NCBI RefSeq assembly: GCF_005938645.2
Contig: NZ_CP042171.1
Location: 2,108,001-2,172,000, forward strand
Direction: 5' to 3'
DNA: 64,000 nucleotides
Source: Pedobacter sp. KBS0701
Lineage (GTDB): Bacteria > Bacteroidota > Bacteroidia > Sphingobacteriales > Sphingobacteriaceae
Numbering within the stretch: position 1 is the stretch's first letter; every line of letters begins with the position of its first letter. Shown here one piece after another: positions 18,901 through 27,381 of the stretch. Below the pieces are notes generated by a model. It saw nothing but the letters and a program-made list of their open reading frames with translations. It was not told the DNA's origin and searched no databases. Position numbers and translations under genes: made by a program.

Positions 18901-19305
18901 AAGGCCAATGGTTACCTGGCTGGTCCTGGTATTTTACCTTTTAATGTGGGTGGAGCTATCGGTGGCACCATCCGCGAAGACAATAAGGATCGCTGGACAC
19001 CTGGCAATCCAAATGCCGCTTACCCCAGGCTGGCCTTTGGCGAAACCAATAATGAGCAGGTGTCTACCTATTTCCTGAAAGACGCATCCTATGTGAGGAT
19101 AAAAAATGTTCAGGTAGGTTATACATTTCCGGTAAACATCGCACAGAAGGTTGCTTTGAAAAGGCTCAGGATTTTTGCAAATGGTTCAAACCTGGGCTCA
19201 TTCGATCGCTTTTGGCAGGGATATGACGTAGAAGCGCCCGTGGGAGCCGGAAATATCTATCCACAGGTAAAGGTTTACAGTTTTGGTTTGGAAGCATCTT
19301 TTTAA
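15997..19305 (+). CDS. SusC-type TonB-dependent outer-membrane receptor with STN domain
   Basis: 1102 residues. Domain order: signal peptide (LPIVFILLFTVVMGAQSQA), secretin/TonB N-terminal (STN) domain about residues 30-105 (NISFASVFKNINAQTGLTVF), carboxypeptidase-D-like beta-sandwich about 130-205, TonB plug (NEVVVVGYGVQKKVNLTGAV, DPNLIESISILKDAASASIY with GSRAANGVILVTTK), and the large beta-barrel to a terminal aromatic residue (GLEASF). Imports an oligomeric nutrient with the partner SusD. The STN domain signals to the FecR protein encoded just upstream, so this receptor should control its own expression. Substrate is unknown; no polysaccharide-degrading enzyme is linked. Confidence 0.93.
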   Translation: MKKNLTRKSRLCLPIVFILLFTVVMGAQSQAIGKINMEGKNISFASVFKNINAQTGLTVFYSNKILNDSEKITVSFKQAELDEVLNVSLKGKGLSWTVKENYIILQKAIAKPAAEEHKPTVLASPKAEDKTGLITDENGSPIPGAGIKIKGNSSGGTVSDQNGRYKINANAGDILIFSYVGYTPQEISVGSDNQINVKLLPLNQNLNEVVVVGYGVQKKVNLTGAVSQISGKDLAARPAGQTSAALQGMAPGVTVRQSSGRPGGDAGTIRIRGIGTISDPNPLVMIDGIEGSMNNIDPNLIESISILKDAASASIYGSRAANGVILVTTKRAAADQVSISYNNYIGWQEPTNMPDLVDALDHMLLTNEAYVNTGRTALYSDALIQKYREQNGASSDLYPNTDWQKETLTGSGLQQSHFLTIQGGTQKVKLLGSFGLLDQKGIIENSGFKRYTIRSNADIAFSDKLKARIDLQYVNAITTDPSATSDAIFQWMNSIPANQIGVNQSGQWGVGWNGFNPISAGKEGGANRTNAPFGSINAALNYKPVEWLEMEAVYSPKYALSSSKNFRKAIQSYLPNGATSYLTPALSSLTQYNSQSFFNNMRATVTASKTFGDHNLKLLAGASREDYFNQWTNAYRDTYILPDYPVLNAGSAQNQQATGSEEEWALQSLFSRFNYVYKNKYLLELNARYDGSSRFSAGNKYGFFPSASAGWRISEENFMAGLKNVISEAKLRVSWGKLGNQNIGTYPSITTILLESYTLGKQIVNTAALNTLANKLISWESTEEKNIGLDLTLFKNLNITADYYRRRTSDILLPLDIPLIVGFEKPYQNAGVVDNIGWELGLTYRGKLNEFNYNVSFNISDVKNTVIDMRGINQTGLTVNREGYPIASLFGYQADGLFASDAEVATHAKQFGSVKAGDIRYVDQNGDNIINESDKIVMGSTIPRYTFATNLSGSYKGFDFSVLVQGVGKANGYLAGPGILPFNVGGAIGGTIREDNKDRWTPGNPNAAYPRLAFGETNNEQVSTYFLKDASYVRIKNVQVGYTFPVNIAQKVALKRLRIFANGSNLGSFDRFWQGYDVEAPVGAGNIYPQVKVYSFGLEASF

Positions 19306-19315
19306 TTTAATACAA

Positions 19316-20995
19316 ATGAAAAATAAAATATACTGTTCGATAATTGTTTTTTTATTAGTGGGATTATCCTCCTGCCAGAAAGATTATCTGGATAAAGTGC
19401 CTTTAAGCGGTCCTTCTGATGAAACCTATTTCAGCAACCAGGATGAGCTGGTACTGGCGGTGAATGGTTTATACCGTTATGCCAATTACGCTCCGCTGGA
19501 TAACATGCCCTTGAACCTGCTCCTGGATAATGGAACGGATATAGGCTGGGACCGTAATAACGGCCCATTACAAAGCCTGGGCAAAGGAAACCAGGACAGC
19601 AATAATGGCCTCGCGATCAGCGTATGGACAGAAGCCTATCGGGTAATTGCAAAATGTAATTTTATCCTGGATAATATCGGTAAGGTTAAAGATAAATCTA
19701 CGGCGGCCATCTATAACCGCTCCAGGGCTGAGGCGCGTTTTGTAAGGGCTTATACCTACCAATACCTGACCGATTATTTCGGCGGTGTCCCGCTGGTCAC
19801 CAACGTGCTTACGCTCGAAACTGCCCAGGTAGCCAAAACAGAAAAGGCAGCTATTGTTGAATTTATATTAAAAGAGCTTACAGAAGCCGCTGTAGATTTG
19901 CCACTAAACTATTCAGGTGTTGATGTAGGGCGGGCTACAAGGGGTACTGCCCTGGCTTTTAAAGCCAGAACGGCATTAAATAATGCGAAATGGGCAGAGG
20001 CTGCAGAAGCTGCAAAGGCTGTAATGGATTTGAAAATATATAGCCTGCACAATAACTACGGCACACTGTTTTCCTATGCCGGTCAAAGCTCTCCTGAAAT
20101 TATCTGGGCTTTCCAGTACCTCAAGGCATCCAGGATCAAAACACATTCAACACCAAATGCCCTGCTTTCCAGAAACGGACTGGGCTTTACCAACAAAGTA
20201 CCGTCTCAGTCGCTGGTGGATGCTTTTCCCTGCACCGATGGACTTAACATTGACCAGTCACCACTTTTTGATCCGAAATCTCCGTATAAAAACAGAGACC
20301 CAAGGCTTACCTTTACCATCGCAGTGCCAGGCTCTATTTTTTATAATTACCAGTTTGAAACCCATCGCGACAGTGTAAAATGCTGGAATTACAATACCAC
20401 TCCGGCCACACGCGTTGATAACCAGGATGCACTGAATGCCTTTGCCACTTTTACCGGCTATTGCTGGAAAAAATATGTCGATCTGGATGATAAGGCCGAC
20501 CGCAGTAATTCTGAGATCAATGTGATTCAGATCCGGTATGCCGAAATACTGTTAATTTATGCCGAAGCGAAAAATGAACTTGGCCAACTCGATCAGTCGG
20601 TATATGATGCCATTAACCAGGTAAGAGCCAGACCCAGCGTCAACATGCCCCTTATACCGGCCGGACAAAGCACCGCATCATTCAGAAGCCTGGTGCGTAA
20701 GGAACGTTTGTATGAACTTGCTATGGAAGGGCTCAGGTTGTCTGATTTAAGAAGATGGCGCATCGCAGATAAAGCCATGACAGGCAATTTTTATGGCAGA
20801 GTACAAAGAGGCCTGCTGGCCGGTCCGCCACAGATCGATGAAAACGGCCTCGCCAACTATAACAATGTGGCCAACCGGGCAGATCTGAGAATTATAGAAA
20901 CAAGAGTTTTTGATACAGGCAGAGATTACCTTTGGCCGATTCCAAACATTGAAACCGTGACCAATCCGAAACTGACTCAAAACCCTAAATATTAA
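19316..20995 (+). CDS. SusD/RagB-family surface nutrient-binding lipoprotein
   Basis: Partner of the preceding SusC. Lipoprotein signal MKNKIYCSIIVFLLVGLSSC with anchor cysteine 20, then the tetratricopeptide-rich SusD fold: SEVEARFVRAYTYQYLTDYFGGVPL-like block (EARFVRAYTYQYLTDYFGG), ALAFKARTALNNAKWAEAAE, LLIYAEAKNELGQ, and the C-terminal RRWRIADKAM, YLWPIP and NPKY end. 559 residues from the chosen ATG at 19316, which is ten bases past the SusC stop. An upstream in-frame ATG at 19283 would overlap SusC and precede the lipoprotein signal, so it was not used. Confidence 0.93.
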   Translation: MKNKIYCSIIVFLLVGLSSCQKDYLDKVPLSGPSDETYFSNQDELVLAVNGLYRYANYAPLDNMPLNLLLDNGTDIGWDRNNGPLQSLGKGNQDSNNGLAISVWTEAYRVIAKCNFILDNIGKVKDKSTAAIYNRSRAEARFVRAYTYQYLTDYFGGVPLVTNVLTLETAQVAKTEKAAIVEFILKELTEAAVDLPLNYSGVDVGRATRGTALAFKARTALNNAKWAEAAEAAKAVMDLKIYSLHNNYGTLFSYAGQSSPEIIWAFQYLKASRIKTHSTPNALLSRNGLGFTNKVPSQSLVDAFPCTDGLNIDQSPLFDPKSPYKNRDPRLTFTIAVPGSIFYNYQFETHRDSVKCWNYNTTPATRVDNQDALNAFATFTGYCWKKYVDLDDKADRSNSEINVIQIRYAEILLIYAEAKNELGQLDQSVYDAINQVRARPSVNMPLIPAGQSTASFRSLVRKERLYELAMEGLRLSDLRRWRIADKAMTGNFYGRVQRGLLAGPPQIDENGLANYNNVANRADLRIIETRVFDTGRDYLWPIPNIETVTNPKLTQNPKY

Positions 20996-20997
20996 AG

Positions 20998-22989
20998 ATG
21001 AGTAATAAAATCAAATTGACCATTTTAGGTCTTCTGATCACTTTGAACAGCCTAAAGGCGCAGCAGAAATTATATAAAAGTTATGACGTTTGTGTTTACG
21101 GCGCTACCTCCGCAGGGGTAATGGCCGCCTATACCGCTGCGCAGTATGGTAAATCAGTCTTGCTGATTGAGCCTGGAAAACATGTGGGTGGAATGAGTTC
21201 CGGCGGACTGGGTTTAACCGATATCGGGAATAAATATGCCATTAGTGGCCTGGCGCTTGATTTTTACAGGCAGATCGGTCAGCATTATGGTAAATTCGAG
21301 CAATGGATCTTTGAACCCCATGTGGCTGAAAATATCTTTAATACTTACCTTAAAAAGGCAAAGGTGCCGGTGTTGTACCAGAACCGGGTTACGGCAGTGA
21401 AAAAACAGGGCAACGTGATTACCGAAATCCTGCTGGAATCAGCTGATCAGCATTCGGTTGGCAGCGTAAAAGCCAAAGTGTTTATTGATTGCTCCTATGA
21501 AGGCGATTTAATGGCCAGGGCCGGCGTTTCTTACATGGTAGGAAGGGAAGCCAATACCACATACGGTGAAACTTTTAACGGGGTTCAGCTCACCAATGGT
21601 CACCAGCTTCCGGATGGGATTGATCCTTACAAAGTTAAAGGCGATGCGAAAAGCGGTTTGCTCTGGGGTATCACCAATGGTCAATTGGCCGCAAAGGGGA
21701 GTGGCGACAACAAGGTACAAGCCTACAATTTCAGGATTTGTCTCAGTAACGACCCTAAAAACCGGATTCCGATTACCAAACCTGCCCATTACCAGCCAGA
21801 GCATTACGAACTGCTGATCCGCCAGATGGAAAAAAGAACCTGGAAATCTTTGCAGGATGTTTTCATCTGGAGCAGGATGCCCAACCAGAAAACGGATATC
21901 AATAACCGCAACGGATTTTCAACGGATATGATCGGGATGAACTGGGATTATCCGGATGCAGATTACCGGAAGCGACAGGAAATATGGTCGGCCCACACGG
22001 ATTATACCAAGGGTTTACTTTACTTTGTGGGCCATGACCCACGCATTCCGGAATATATCCGGGCAGAAATGAACGAGTGGGGATACCCGAAAGATGAGTA
22101 CAGGGATAATGAAAACTGGACACACCAGCTTTATGTGCGCGAAGCCAGAAGAATGAAAGGTGCGCTGGTAATGACCCAGCACCATTGTGAAGGCCGGGAA
22201 CTTGTTCCTGATGGAATAGGCATGGCGGCTTATACTATGGATTCTCATAACTGTGAGCGGCTGGTGGTGAATGGGATGGTTAAAAATGAAGGTAATGTAG
22301 AAGAAGGTGGTTTTGGCCCTTACCCGATTGCCTACCGGGCCATTACGCCTCAAGAAAAAGAGGCAGCCAACCTTTTAGTTCCCGTATGTCTTTCAGCTAC
22401 ACATATTGCCTATGGTTCCATTCGTATGGAGCCGGTATTTATGGTGTTAGGGCAGTCAGCTGCACTTGCTGCGGTAAAGGCAATAGACGGAAAATCAGCG
22501 GTTCAGCAGATTGATGTGGCCAGTCTTCAGCGCCAGCTCAAACAAGATCCACTGGCAGATGGCAGTGCGGCAGATATATTGATTGATAACAGTGATTCAT
22601 CCAGGGTGAAGATGGCTGGACAGTGGTCAGTACAAAAAAGGGGTGGTTATGGACCAGATTATTTCCTGTCTGACGGAAATATGGATACCAGCAGTTTCAT
22701 CCGCTATTACATTGACCAGCACATTAAAGGCCGTTATGAAATCTATACCTACTATGCCAAACTTCCGGAAAGAAATGCCGTGACTGCTGTAAAAATATTT
22801 GATGGGAAAGGGCTCCGGGAAGTTGCTATAAACGATGAGGAAGTCAAAGTAGTTGGGCAGACCTCCGGAGAATGGGTGAAACTGGGCGACTTTACTTTTT
22901 CAGGAAACGGAAAACCATACGTTGAAATAAGCGGAAAGGGGAAAAAAGTAGCGGCAGATGCAGTGCTGCTGGTTTCTTCCCGTAAATAA
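20998..22989 (+). CDS. Secreted FAD-dependent oxidoreductase with golvesin-like C-terminal domain
   Basis: Signal peptide of about 21 residues (LLITLNSLKAQQ), then an FAD-binding Rossmann segment YDVCVYGATSAGVMAAYTAA and LLIEPGKHVGGMSSGGLGLT, the signature of the FAD_oxidored (PF12831) family. FIDCSYEGDLMARAGVSYMVG and RRMKGALVMTQHH followed by CEGRE are further family blocks. The last 120 residues (SVQKRGGYGPDYFLSDGN, GRYEIYTYYAKLPER, GKKVAADAVLLVS) match the golvesin/xanthan-lyase-type beta-sandwich. The start is two bases past the SusD stop, so it is translationally linked to SusCD. Presumably it oxidises or otherwise modifies the imported ligand in the periplasm; the substrate is unknown. 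Confidence 0.88.
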   Translation: MSNKIKLTILGLLITLNSLKAQQKLYKSYDVCVYGATSAGVMAAYTAAQYGKSVLLIEPGKHVGGMSSGGLGLTDIGNKYAISGLALDFYRQIGQHYGKFEQWIFEPHVAENIFNTYLKKAKVPVLYQNRVTAVKKQGNVITEILLESADQHSVGSVKAKVFIDCSYEGDLMARAGVSYMVGREANTTYGETFNGVQLTNGHQLPDGIDPYKVKGDAKSGLLWGITNGQLAAKGSGDNKVQAYNFRICLSNDPKNRIPITKPAHYQPEHYELLIRQMEKRTWKSLQDVFIWSRMPNQKTDINNRNGFSTDMIGMNWDYPDADYRKRQEIWSAHTDYTKGLLYFVGHDPRIPEYIRAEMNEWGYPKDEYRDNENWTHQLYVREARRMKGALVMTQHHCEGRELVPDGIGMAAYTMDSHNCERLVVNGMVKNEGNVEEGGFGPYPIAYRAITPQEKEAANLLVPVCLSATHIAYGSIRMEPVFMVLGQSAALAAVKAIDGKSAVQQIDVASLQRQLKQDPLADGSAADILIDNSDSSRVKMAGQWSVQKRGGYGPDYFLSDGNMDTSSFIRYYIDQHIKGRYEIYTYYAKLPERNAVTAVKIFDGKGLREVAINDEEVKVVGQTSGEWVKLGDFTFSGNGKPYVEISGKGKKVAADAVLLVSSRK

Positions 22990-23217
22990 AAGGTAATAAC
23001 CTGTTATGCCTAAAAGCAGGAAGCTGATTTAAAATAGCAGGAGTCACTTTCAGACAGTTCCTGTTGTTTACAATCCCGTGCATGACCTCCGGATATACGG
23101 CCAGAAATCAAAACTGGTTAAAGCATAATTATATCAAAAATTATCATTCATTTTAATGGAAAGTTATAATTTAGCGTCCATCTAACATCCTGAAAAATAT
23201 TCATCTAAATTCGCAAC

Positions 23218-24102
23218 ATGAAAGCCGCTACAATTTGTTTTTTAATTTTATTTCCACTTTTTGGTTTTTCCCAGTCTGTCAGTAAAGACGAAATCCCATT
23301 CCAACTGTTACCCTCAGGGCATCTCCTGGTAAAAGCTAAAATAGATGATGTACAGGGTAGTTTTATTTTTGATACTGGCGCTGGTGTAACGGCATTTACC
23401 AGGAAATTTTTTGATCAACTTAAACATGCTAAAAAAGAGGATGGAGGCTATACCGCTTTCAGGGCAACTGGTGAGCGGTTGGATATAGATCTTTATCATG
23501 TTCCCAATTTTGAAATGGGCCCTTTTAAAAAAGCTGAAGAAGAAATAACTTTTATAGATGCAGATTTCGGCGGCATTGATGGCATTATATCCCTAAAACT
23601 GTTAGAAAACAGACCTTTTACGATTGATTTTGAGAAAAAGGTATTAAGACTCGAATCACCTGCGTCGCTGGCCGTAATAAAAAAGACAGCTAAAAAGTTA
23701 AGCATTCAATTGGAACAATCGCGGGAAAAATCGCTTACTATTTTTTCTTATTTTAAAATAAACAATAAGCTCACTTTACAACTCTCACTTGATGCTGGTG
23801 CCGGAAAAGACGTTTACAGGCTTAATACTAAATACCTTAAGGCTTTAGATATAGATGTATCGGATACTACCCAGGTTAAAAAAATCCAAAAGAAGAGCGA
23901 AATCAATGAAACGTTTGTTTCTACTATTTACCGCACAAAATTAAAAAGTATAACGGCCAAAGATCAGCCGACTGTGTTTGTGAAGGATAACCCTGTACAG
24001 TTTGTAGATGGCCTGATTTATGATGGCATTATCTGGATCAATTGGCTGGGAAAAAGAATAACTTTTGATCTTGAGGATAAAGCCTTACTGGTAGAGCGTT
24101 AA
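23218..24102 (+). CDS. Secreted retropepsin-like aspartyl protease
   Basis: 294 residues with a signal peptide MKAATICFLILFPLFGFSQ. The first half carries GSFIFDTGAGVTAF, the D-T-G active-site motif of retropepsin-like proteases (D52); the second half carries LQLSLDAGAGKDVYRL, a degenerate second copy where threonine is replaced by alanine. Two such half-domains in one chain are usual for the periplasmic Bacteroidota aspartyl_protease family, though many also carry a PDZ domain, which is missing here. The substrate is unknown. It stands alone, 229 bp after the preceding operon, with no feature seen in that spacer. Confidence 0.82.
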   Translation: MKAATICFLILFPLFGFSQSVSKDEIPFQLLPSGHLLVKAKIDDVQGSFIFDTGAGVTAFTRKFFDQLKHAKKEDGGYTAFRATGERLDIDLYHVPNFEMGPFKKAEEEITFIDADFGGIDGIISLKLLENRPFTIDFEKKVLRLESPASLAVIKKTAKKLSIQLEQSREKSLTIFSYFKINNKLTLQLSLDAGAGKDVYRLNTKYLKALDIDVSDTTQVKKIQKKSEINETFVSTIYRTKLKSITAKDQPTVFVKDNPVQFVDGLIYDGIIWINWLGKRITFDLEDKALLVER

Positions 24103-24136
24103 CACCTTATTGACAGAAGTACATTAATTCACAGCT

Positions 24137-24573
24137 ATGGCCGAGAAATTAAATTATACCATTGAGGTTTGTCAAAAGGAAAACGTAAAGAATATTATCG
24201 ACGGTATAAACGAATACAATTTTAAGAGTGTACCTGCACTTGCTGAGGTCTGGACGCCACTTGAGTTTGTGGCCAAAGATAAAGCAGGTATTGATATTGG
24301 CGGGATACTAGGAGGAATTGGCTGTTGGAATGGCTTAGAGATCATCTTCTTTGGGTTAAAGAGGAATATAAGCGAAAAGGACTTGGTTCACAGCTGCTAA
24401 AATATATAGAAAAGATTGCCTTAGAAAGTGGGGCAACAATTTCCATGCTGGATACTTTCGACTTTCAGGCGGAAGGATTCTATGTAAAAAACGGATATAA
24501 AGTGATAGGAGAAATAGCTGATTTTCCTAAAGGTCATAAGCGCATATATTTTGCGAAAAGATTCGATTACTAA
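24137..24573 (+). pseudogene. GNAT N-acetyltransferase gene broken by a frameshift
   Basis: The first frame (from ATG 24137) reads MAEKLNYTIEVCQKENVKN to GGIGCWNGLEII and then runs out of frame to a stop at 24400. The second half continues in another frame from about 24347 with LWVKEEYKRKGLGSQLLKY, the acetyl-CoA-binding motif A (RxGxG/A form KGLGSQ), and ends FYVKNGYKVIGEI...KRFDY at 24573. Joining the two at about 24340-24350 gives one normal GNAT protein of about 145 residues. A single-base loss or two-base gain explains it. It was probably a general small-molecule acetyltransferase. A sequencing error is the alternative. Confidence 0.8.
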
Positions 24574-25144
24574 ACAGTTAAAAAGCCTTTACAATTTCAT
24601 TTAATGCCGATCATGTAAACCCATTTTCCAGATTTATAAAAAAACAGGAAATGAAAAAAGCGCCAAAAATACTTTTAACCATTAGTTAAAAAAACCGTGT
24701 TCATATGCGTGTACGTGGCTAATCATTAAGATGAGTTGATTATTTGGAGCGCAGTTACTGCGCTGGTCGGTACCGGTAGTCCCGCTTTCCTTCCTGCCCC
24801 GATGAAAAATCTGTGGCATCCATTCAATCGGGGCTAAGAACAAGGGTTTCTGCCATGAAAAACCAGGCGCTGTTACATAAACCTGATAGCGCAGGTTAGC
24901 CCGGAGCCCGGTTTAAGCACTGTTTTATGTTGCCTTTTATTGAGTGCTTGCTTGTTTCTCAGGTTTCATCGGGGGAGGACTAACAGCAATAGCAGGACTG
25001 CCGCCCGCAAAGAAACACTAACGTTCGTTTTCAAAAAAATAATACACCCTTTTTACAAATACCCTATAGATATTTTTTCCCGGCCGTTGCAATAATCCTG
25101 ATTTAACTTTAGCTTGCAGGCATTAAAAATCAACCTATTATTAC
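24574..25144. repeat. Intergenic region with dispersed repeat copy A (24731-24860)
   Basis: No gene is seen. Bases 24731-24860 (start atgagttgattatttggagc, inner block tcccgctttccttcctgccc) match 25803-25933 over about 130 bp at roughly 80 percent by eye, in the same orientation. The sequence from 24860 to about 25020 is a GC-richer continuation (gcctggtt... to gcaggactgccgcccgcaaa), related in style to 7540-7720. The last 120 bp are AT-rich and should hold the terD promoter, but no box is clear. Confidence 0.65.
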
Positions 25145-25696
25145 ATGGCCATTAATCTTCAAAAAGGACAACGCGAAAATTTAAAAGCTCCAAAATTTAC
25201 CATCGGGCTGGGCTGGGACACTAACAATGCCGCCAGTGGTTACGATTTCGATTTAGATGCCTCGGTATTTATGCTGGGTGAAAACAGGAAATTGATTGCC
25301 GATGAATATTTTGTGTTTTATAACAATTTAACCTCTCCGGATGGCGCCCTTACCCATACCGGCGATAATTTGACAGGAGAGGGAGATGGTGACGATGAAG
25401 CAATCCATGTTGACCTTACGGTTGTAAATCCTGCAATCAGCGAATTGTGCATTGTGGTAACCATCCATGAGGCTTTGGCCCGCAGGCAAAACTTCGGCCA
25501 GGTTAAAAACTCTTTCGTACGCATTGTAGATACCAATGGTGTAGAAATTATGAAATATGAACTTGAAGAAGATTTCTCTATCGAAACCGCCGTCGAATTT
25601 GGCCGTATTTACCGCCGTAATGGAGAATGGCGTTTTGAAGCCGTAGGTGTAGGGATGAAAGGCGGACTTCAGGATTATGTAAATAAATACCAGTAA
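25145..25696 (+). CDS. TerD-family protein
   Basis: 183 residues matching the TerD/TerE fold along its whole length: MAINLQKGQRENL, GLGWDTNNAASGYDFDLDAS, the calcium-binding acidic loop GDNLTGEGDGDDEAIHVDL, and the end EFGRIYRRNGEWRF with GVGMKGGLQDYV. TerD proteins bind calcium and occur in tellurite-resistance and stress (ter) clusters. Here the gene stands alone, with no terZ, terA, terB, terC or terE neighbour, so it may be a single-copy general stress protein. It is bracketed by two direct copies of a dispersed repeat (24731-24860 and 25803-25933). Confidence 0.92.
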   Translation: MAINLQKGQRENLKAPKFTIGLGWDTNNAASGYDFDLDASVFMLGENRKLIADEYFVFYNNLTSPDGALTHTGDNLTGEGDGDDEAIHVDLTVVNPAISELCIVVTIHEALARRQNFGQVKNSFVRIVDTNGVEIMKYELEEDFSIETAVEFGRIYRRNGEWRFEAVGVGMKGGLQDYVNKYQ

Positions 25697-26100
25697 TTGT
25701 TTTTTTAAAGTTAGCAGAAAAATAATTTTAAGGGTTTCGATAATGGCAACATCTGGTTTTAACTCCATGTTAATCCCATGCATCTGTTTTCAATTACTAA
25801 AAATGAGTTGATCATTCGGAGCGCAGTTGCTGTGCGTATCGGTACCGACAGTCCCGCTTTACTTCCTGCCCCGATGAAAAATCAGGGGCATCCATCCAAT
25901 CTGGGCTAGGAACATGGGTTTGTCGCATGGAAAGAAATCAACGTTTCCAAAAAAAATCCGTGTGTACCGGTAGTTTATCATTAATATATTATGATTATTT
26001 AGAGAGCGAGGATATTGCTGATCAATAAAGAAAATATAAGCCCTGACAAACAGTTGTCATAAGTACCCGATACCTTCGTTGCACAATTAAAATAATAGCA
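25697..26100. repeat. Intergenic region with dispersed repeat copy B (25803-25933)
   Basis: No gene is seen. Copy B starts atgagttgatcattcggagc and runs to gtcgcatggaaa, in direct orientation to copy A on the other side of terD. The remaining 170 bp up to the VOC gene are AT-rich with no clear hairpin. Confidence 0.65.
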
Positions 26101-26508
26101 ATGAATTTAATATCCACCCGCATCATTACCGCCCAGGTAGAAACACTCATCAATTTTTATGAACAGGTAACAGGCTTAACTGCCATCAGGTACACGCCTG
26201 ATTTTGCCGAGTTAAAAACCCAAAGCGCAACATTGGCCATTGGTAGCACACGCACTTTACAGTTTTTTGGCGGCGACAATGTTGCCCAACCTGCACAGAA
26301 CCATAGTGTGATTATCGAATTCAGGGTTAATGATGTACAGCAGTGTTTCGAACAATTAGCGGAATCCTTAAAAAGCGCAATCGTACAAGAACCAACCATT
26401 ATGCCCTGGGGCAATCAGTCTTTGTTATTAAGAGATCCTGATGGCAACCTGGTGAACCTGTTTACTCCGGTAACGCCCGAAGCTGTAGAAAAGTTTAAGG
26501 GTAATTAA
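26101..26508 (+). CDS. VOC-family (glyoxalase/bleomycin-resistance-like) protein
   Basis: 135 residues with the paired beta-alpha-beta-beta-beta halves of the vicinal-oxygen-chelate fold. The first half is ISTRIITAQVETLINFYEQ to QSATLAIGSTRTLQFFGG; the second contains SVIIEFRVNDVQQCFEQLAE and ends MPWGNQSLLLRDPDGNLVNL, the usual 'RDPDGN' end. Potential metal ligands are a glutamate in IEFRV and residues in the final strand, but an obvious first histidine is missing, so metal binding is doubtful. Substrate unknown. A terminator follows. Confidence 0.85.
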   Translation: MNLISTRIITAQVETLINFYEQVTGLTAIRYTPDFAELKTQSATLAIGSTRTLQFFGGDNVAQPAQNHSVIIEFRVNDVQQCFEQLAESLKSAIVQEPTIMPWGNQSLLLRDPDGNLVNLFTPVTPEAVEKFKGN

Positions 26509-26564
26509 ACCCCTGTGATAAGGCGATTATTTAAAGGCTGACTGATATCTTTCAGGATCGAAAT

Positions 26565-26611
26565 TAAAAAAGGGGTTGTCCGATCTTTTCCGAACAACCC
26601 CTTGTTTTTTT
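26565..26611. terminator. Bidirectional rho-independent terminator
   Basis: Stem aaggggttgtccg (26570-26582) pairs with cgaacaacccctt (26591-26603), one G-T pair, followed by gttttttt on the plus strand and preceded by a run of A that serves the minus strand. It lies between convergent genes (VOC on plus, lipoprotein on minus) and probably stops both. Confidence 0.85.
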
Positions 26612-26646
26612 CCTATAAATAATTTCTGACCTGAATAATATTATTT

Positions 26647-27348
26647 TTAAAACGGATAAGAATAAAGTGTAGCGCTGATTTTAGCATCTTTTGCAATATT
26701 ATAATTTCCATAGCCATAACCCAGATTCCGGTTTGTCAGGTTATATACAATAAAATCGAAAGAAATATTCGATGGCAATTTTATCGATACCAATCCGCTT
26801 GCATCAGTTACTCCTTTAAGGGCAGATGAATTGATCACATCTGCAATATTACCCGAATTAAGTTTAATATCATTGACCGGGTAAGCCACCACGCCCACAT
26901 TTTTTAATGGAGATCTGTAATCGCTGCTGGATATCAATGTGAGGTTTAAAATACCTGAGAATTCAGAAACTTTAACGGTCTTTTTTTTCTCCGTATCTGC
27001 AACAACCTGAACAAATTCATCAGTACGGTATCTCACGTTATTGATAATGGCAGTATCGCAAATTACCAGGTAGTTTTTAGGCAATAGCTCAGGGAAATAA
27101 GCCACGCCGTCCTGATCTGTCCTTATTGTGGCTACCAGGGCATTAGCATTTGGGTAACTCGTGTTTAAAATGTTCTGCGCATCGTATAACGAAACTTTAG
27201 TCCCAGTCAAACCTTTCCCTGCATCATCTACAAGTTTATAACTTAATTTGCCAGAATTTAAACCATCAACTAACTTAACATTGGTAATCTTTTTACAGGA
27301 CAATGCTAAAATAAACAGCCCGAACAGGACCATGATTTTACATTTCAT
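26647..27348 (-). CDS. Lipoprotein with Ig-like/CarboxypepD-like segments, paralogue 2
   Basis: 233 residues. Lipoprotein signal MKCKIMVLFGLFILALSCKK with anchor cysteine 18. The mature part has two beta-sandwich-like units: GKLSYKLVDDAGKGLTGTKV with GVAYFPELLPKNYLVIC resembles a transthyretin- or carboxypeptidase-regulatory-like repeat, and the second unit ends GVTDASGLVSIKLPSNIS. It is clearly paralogous to the neighbour at 27382-28065 (compare DDAGKGL, KVSLYD, KNVGVV). It lies 33 bp after that gene on the same strand, so the two form a tandem pair, probably surface proteins. Function unknown. Confidence 0.75.
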   Translation of the reverse strand: MKCKIMVLFGLFILALSCKKITNVKLVDGLNSGKLSYKLVDDAGKGLTGTKVSLYDAQNILNTSYPNANALVATIRTDQDGVAYFPELLPKNYLVICDTAIINNVRYRTDEFVQVVADTEKKKTVKVSEFSGILNLTLISSSDYRSPLKNVGVVAYPVNDIKLNSGNIADVINSSALKGVTDASGLVSIKLPSNISFDFIVYNLTNRNLGYGYGNYNIAKDAKISATLYSYPF

Positions 27349-27381
27349 ATTATTATAAAAATAAGCGCGGTTATAATCAAA

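Noticed and set aside
19283..19315. Upstream start of the SusD gene at 19283
   Set aside because: Would overlap the SusC end and put 11 residues before the lipoprotein signal; 19316 is better. The same reasoning applies at 39572 against 39611.
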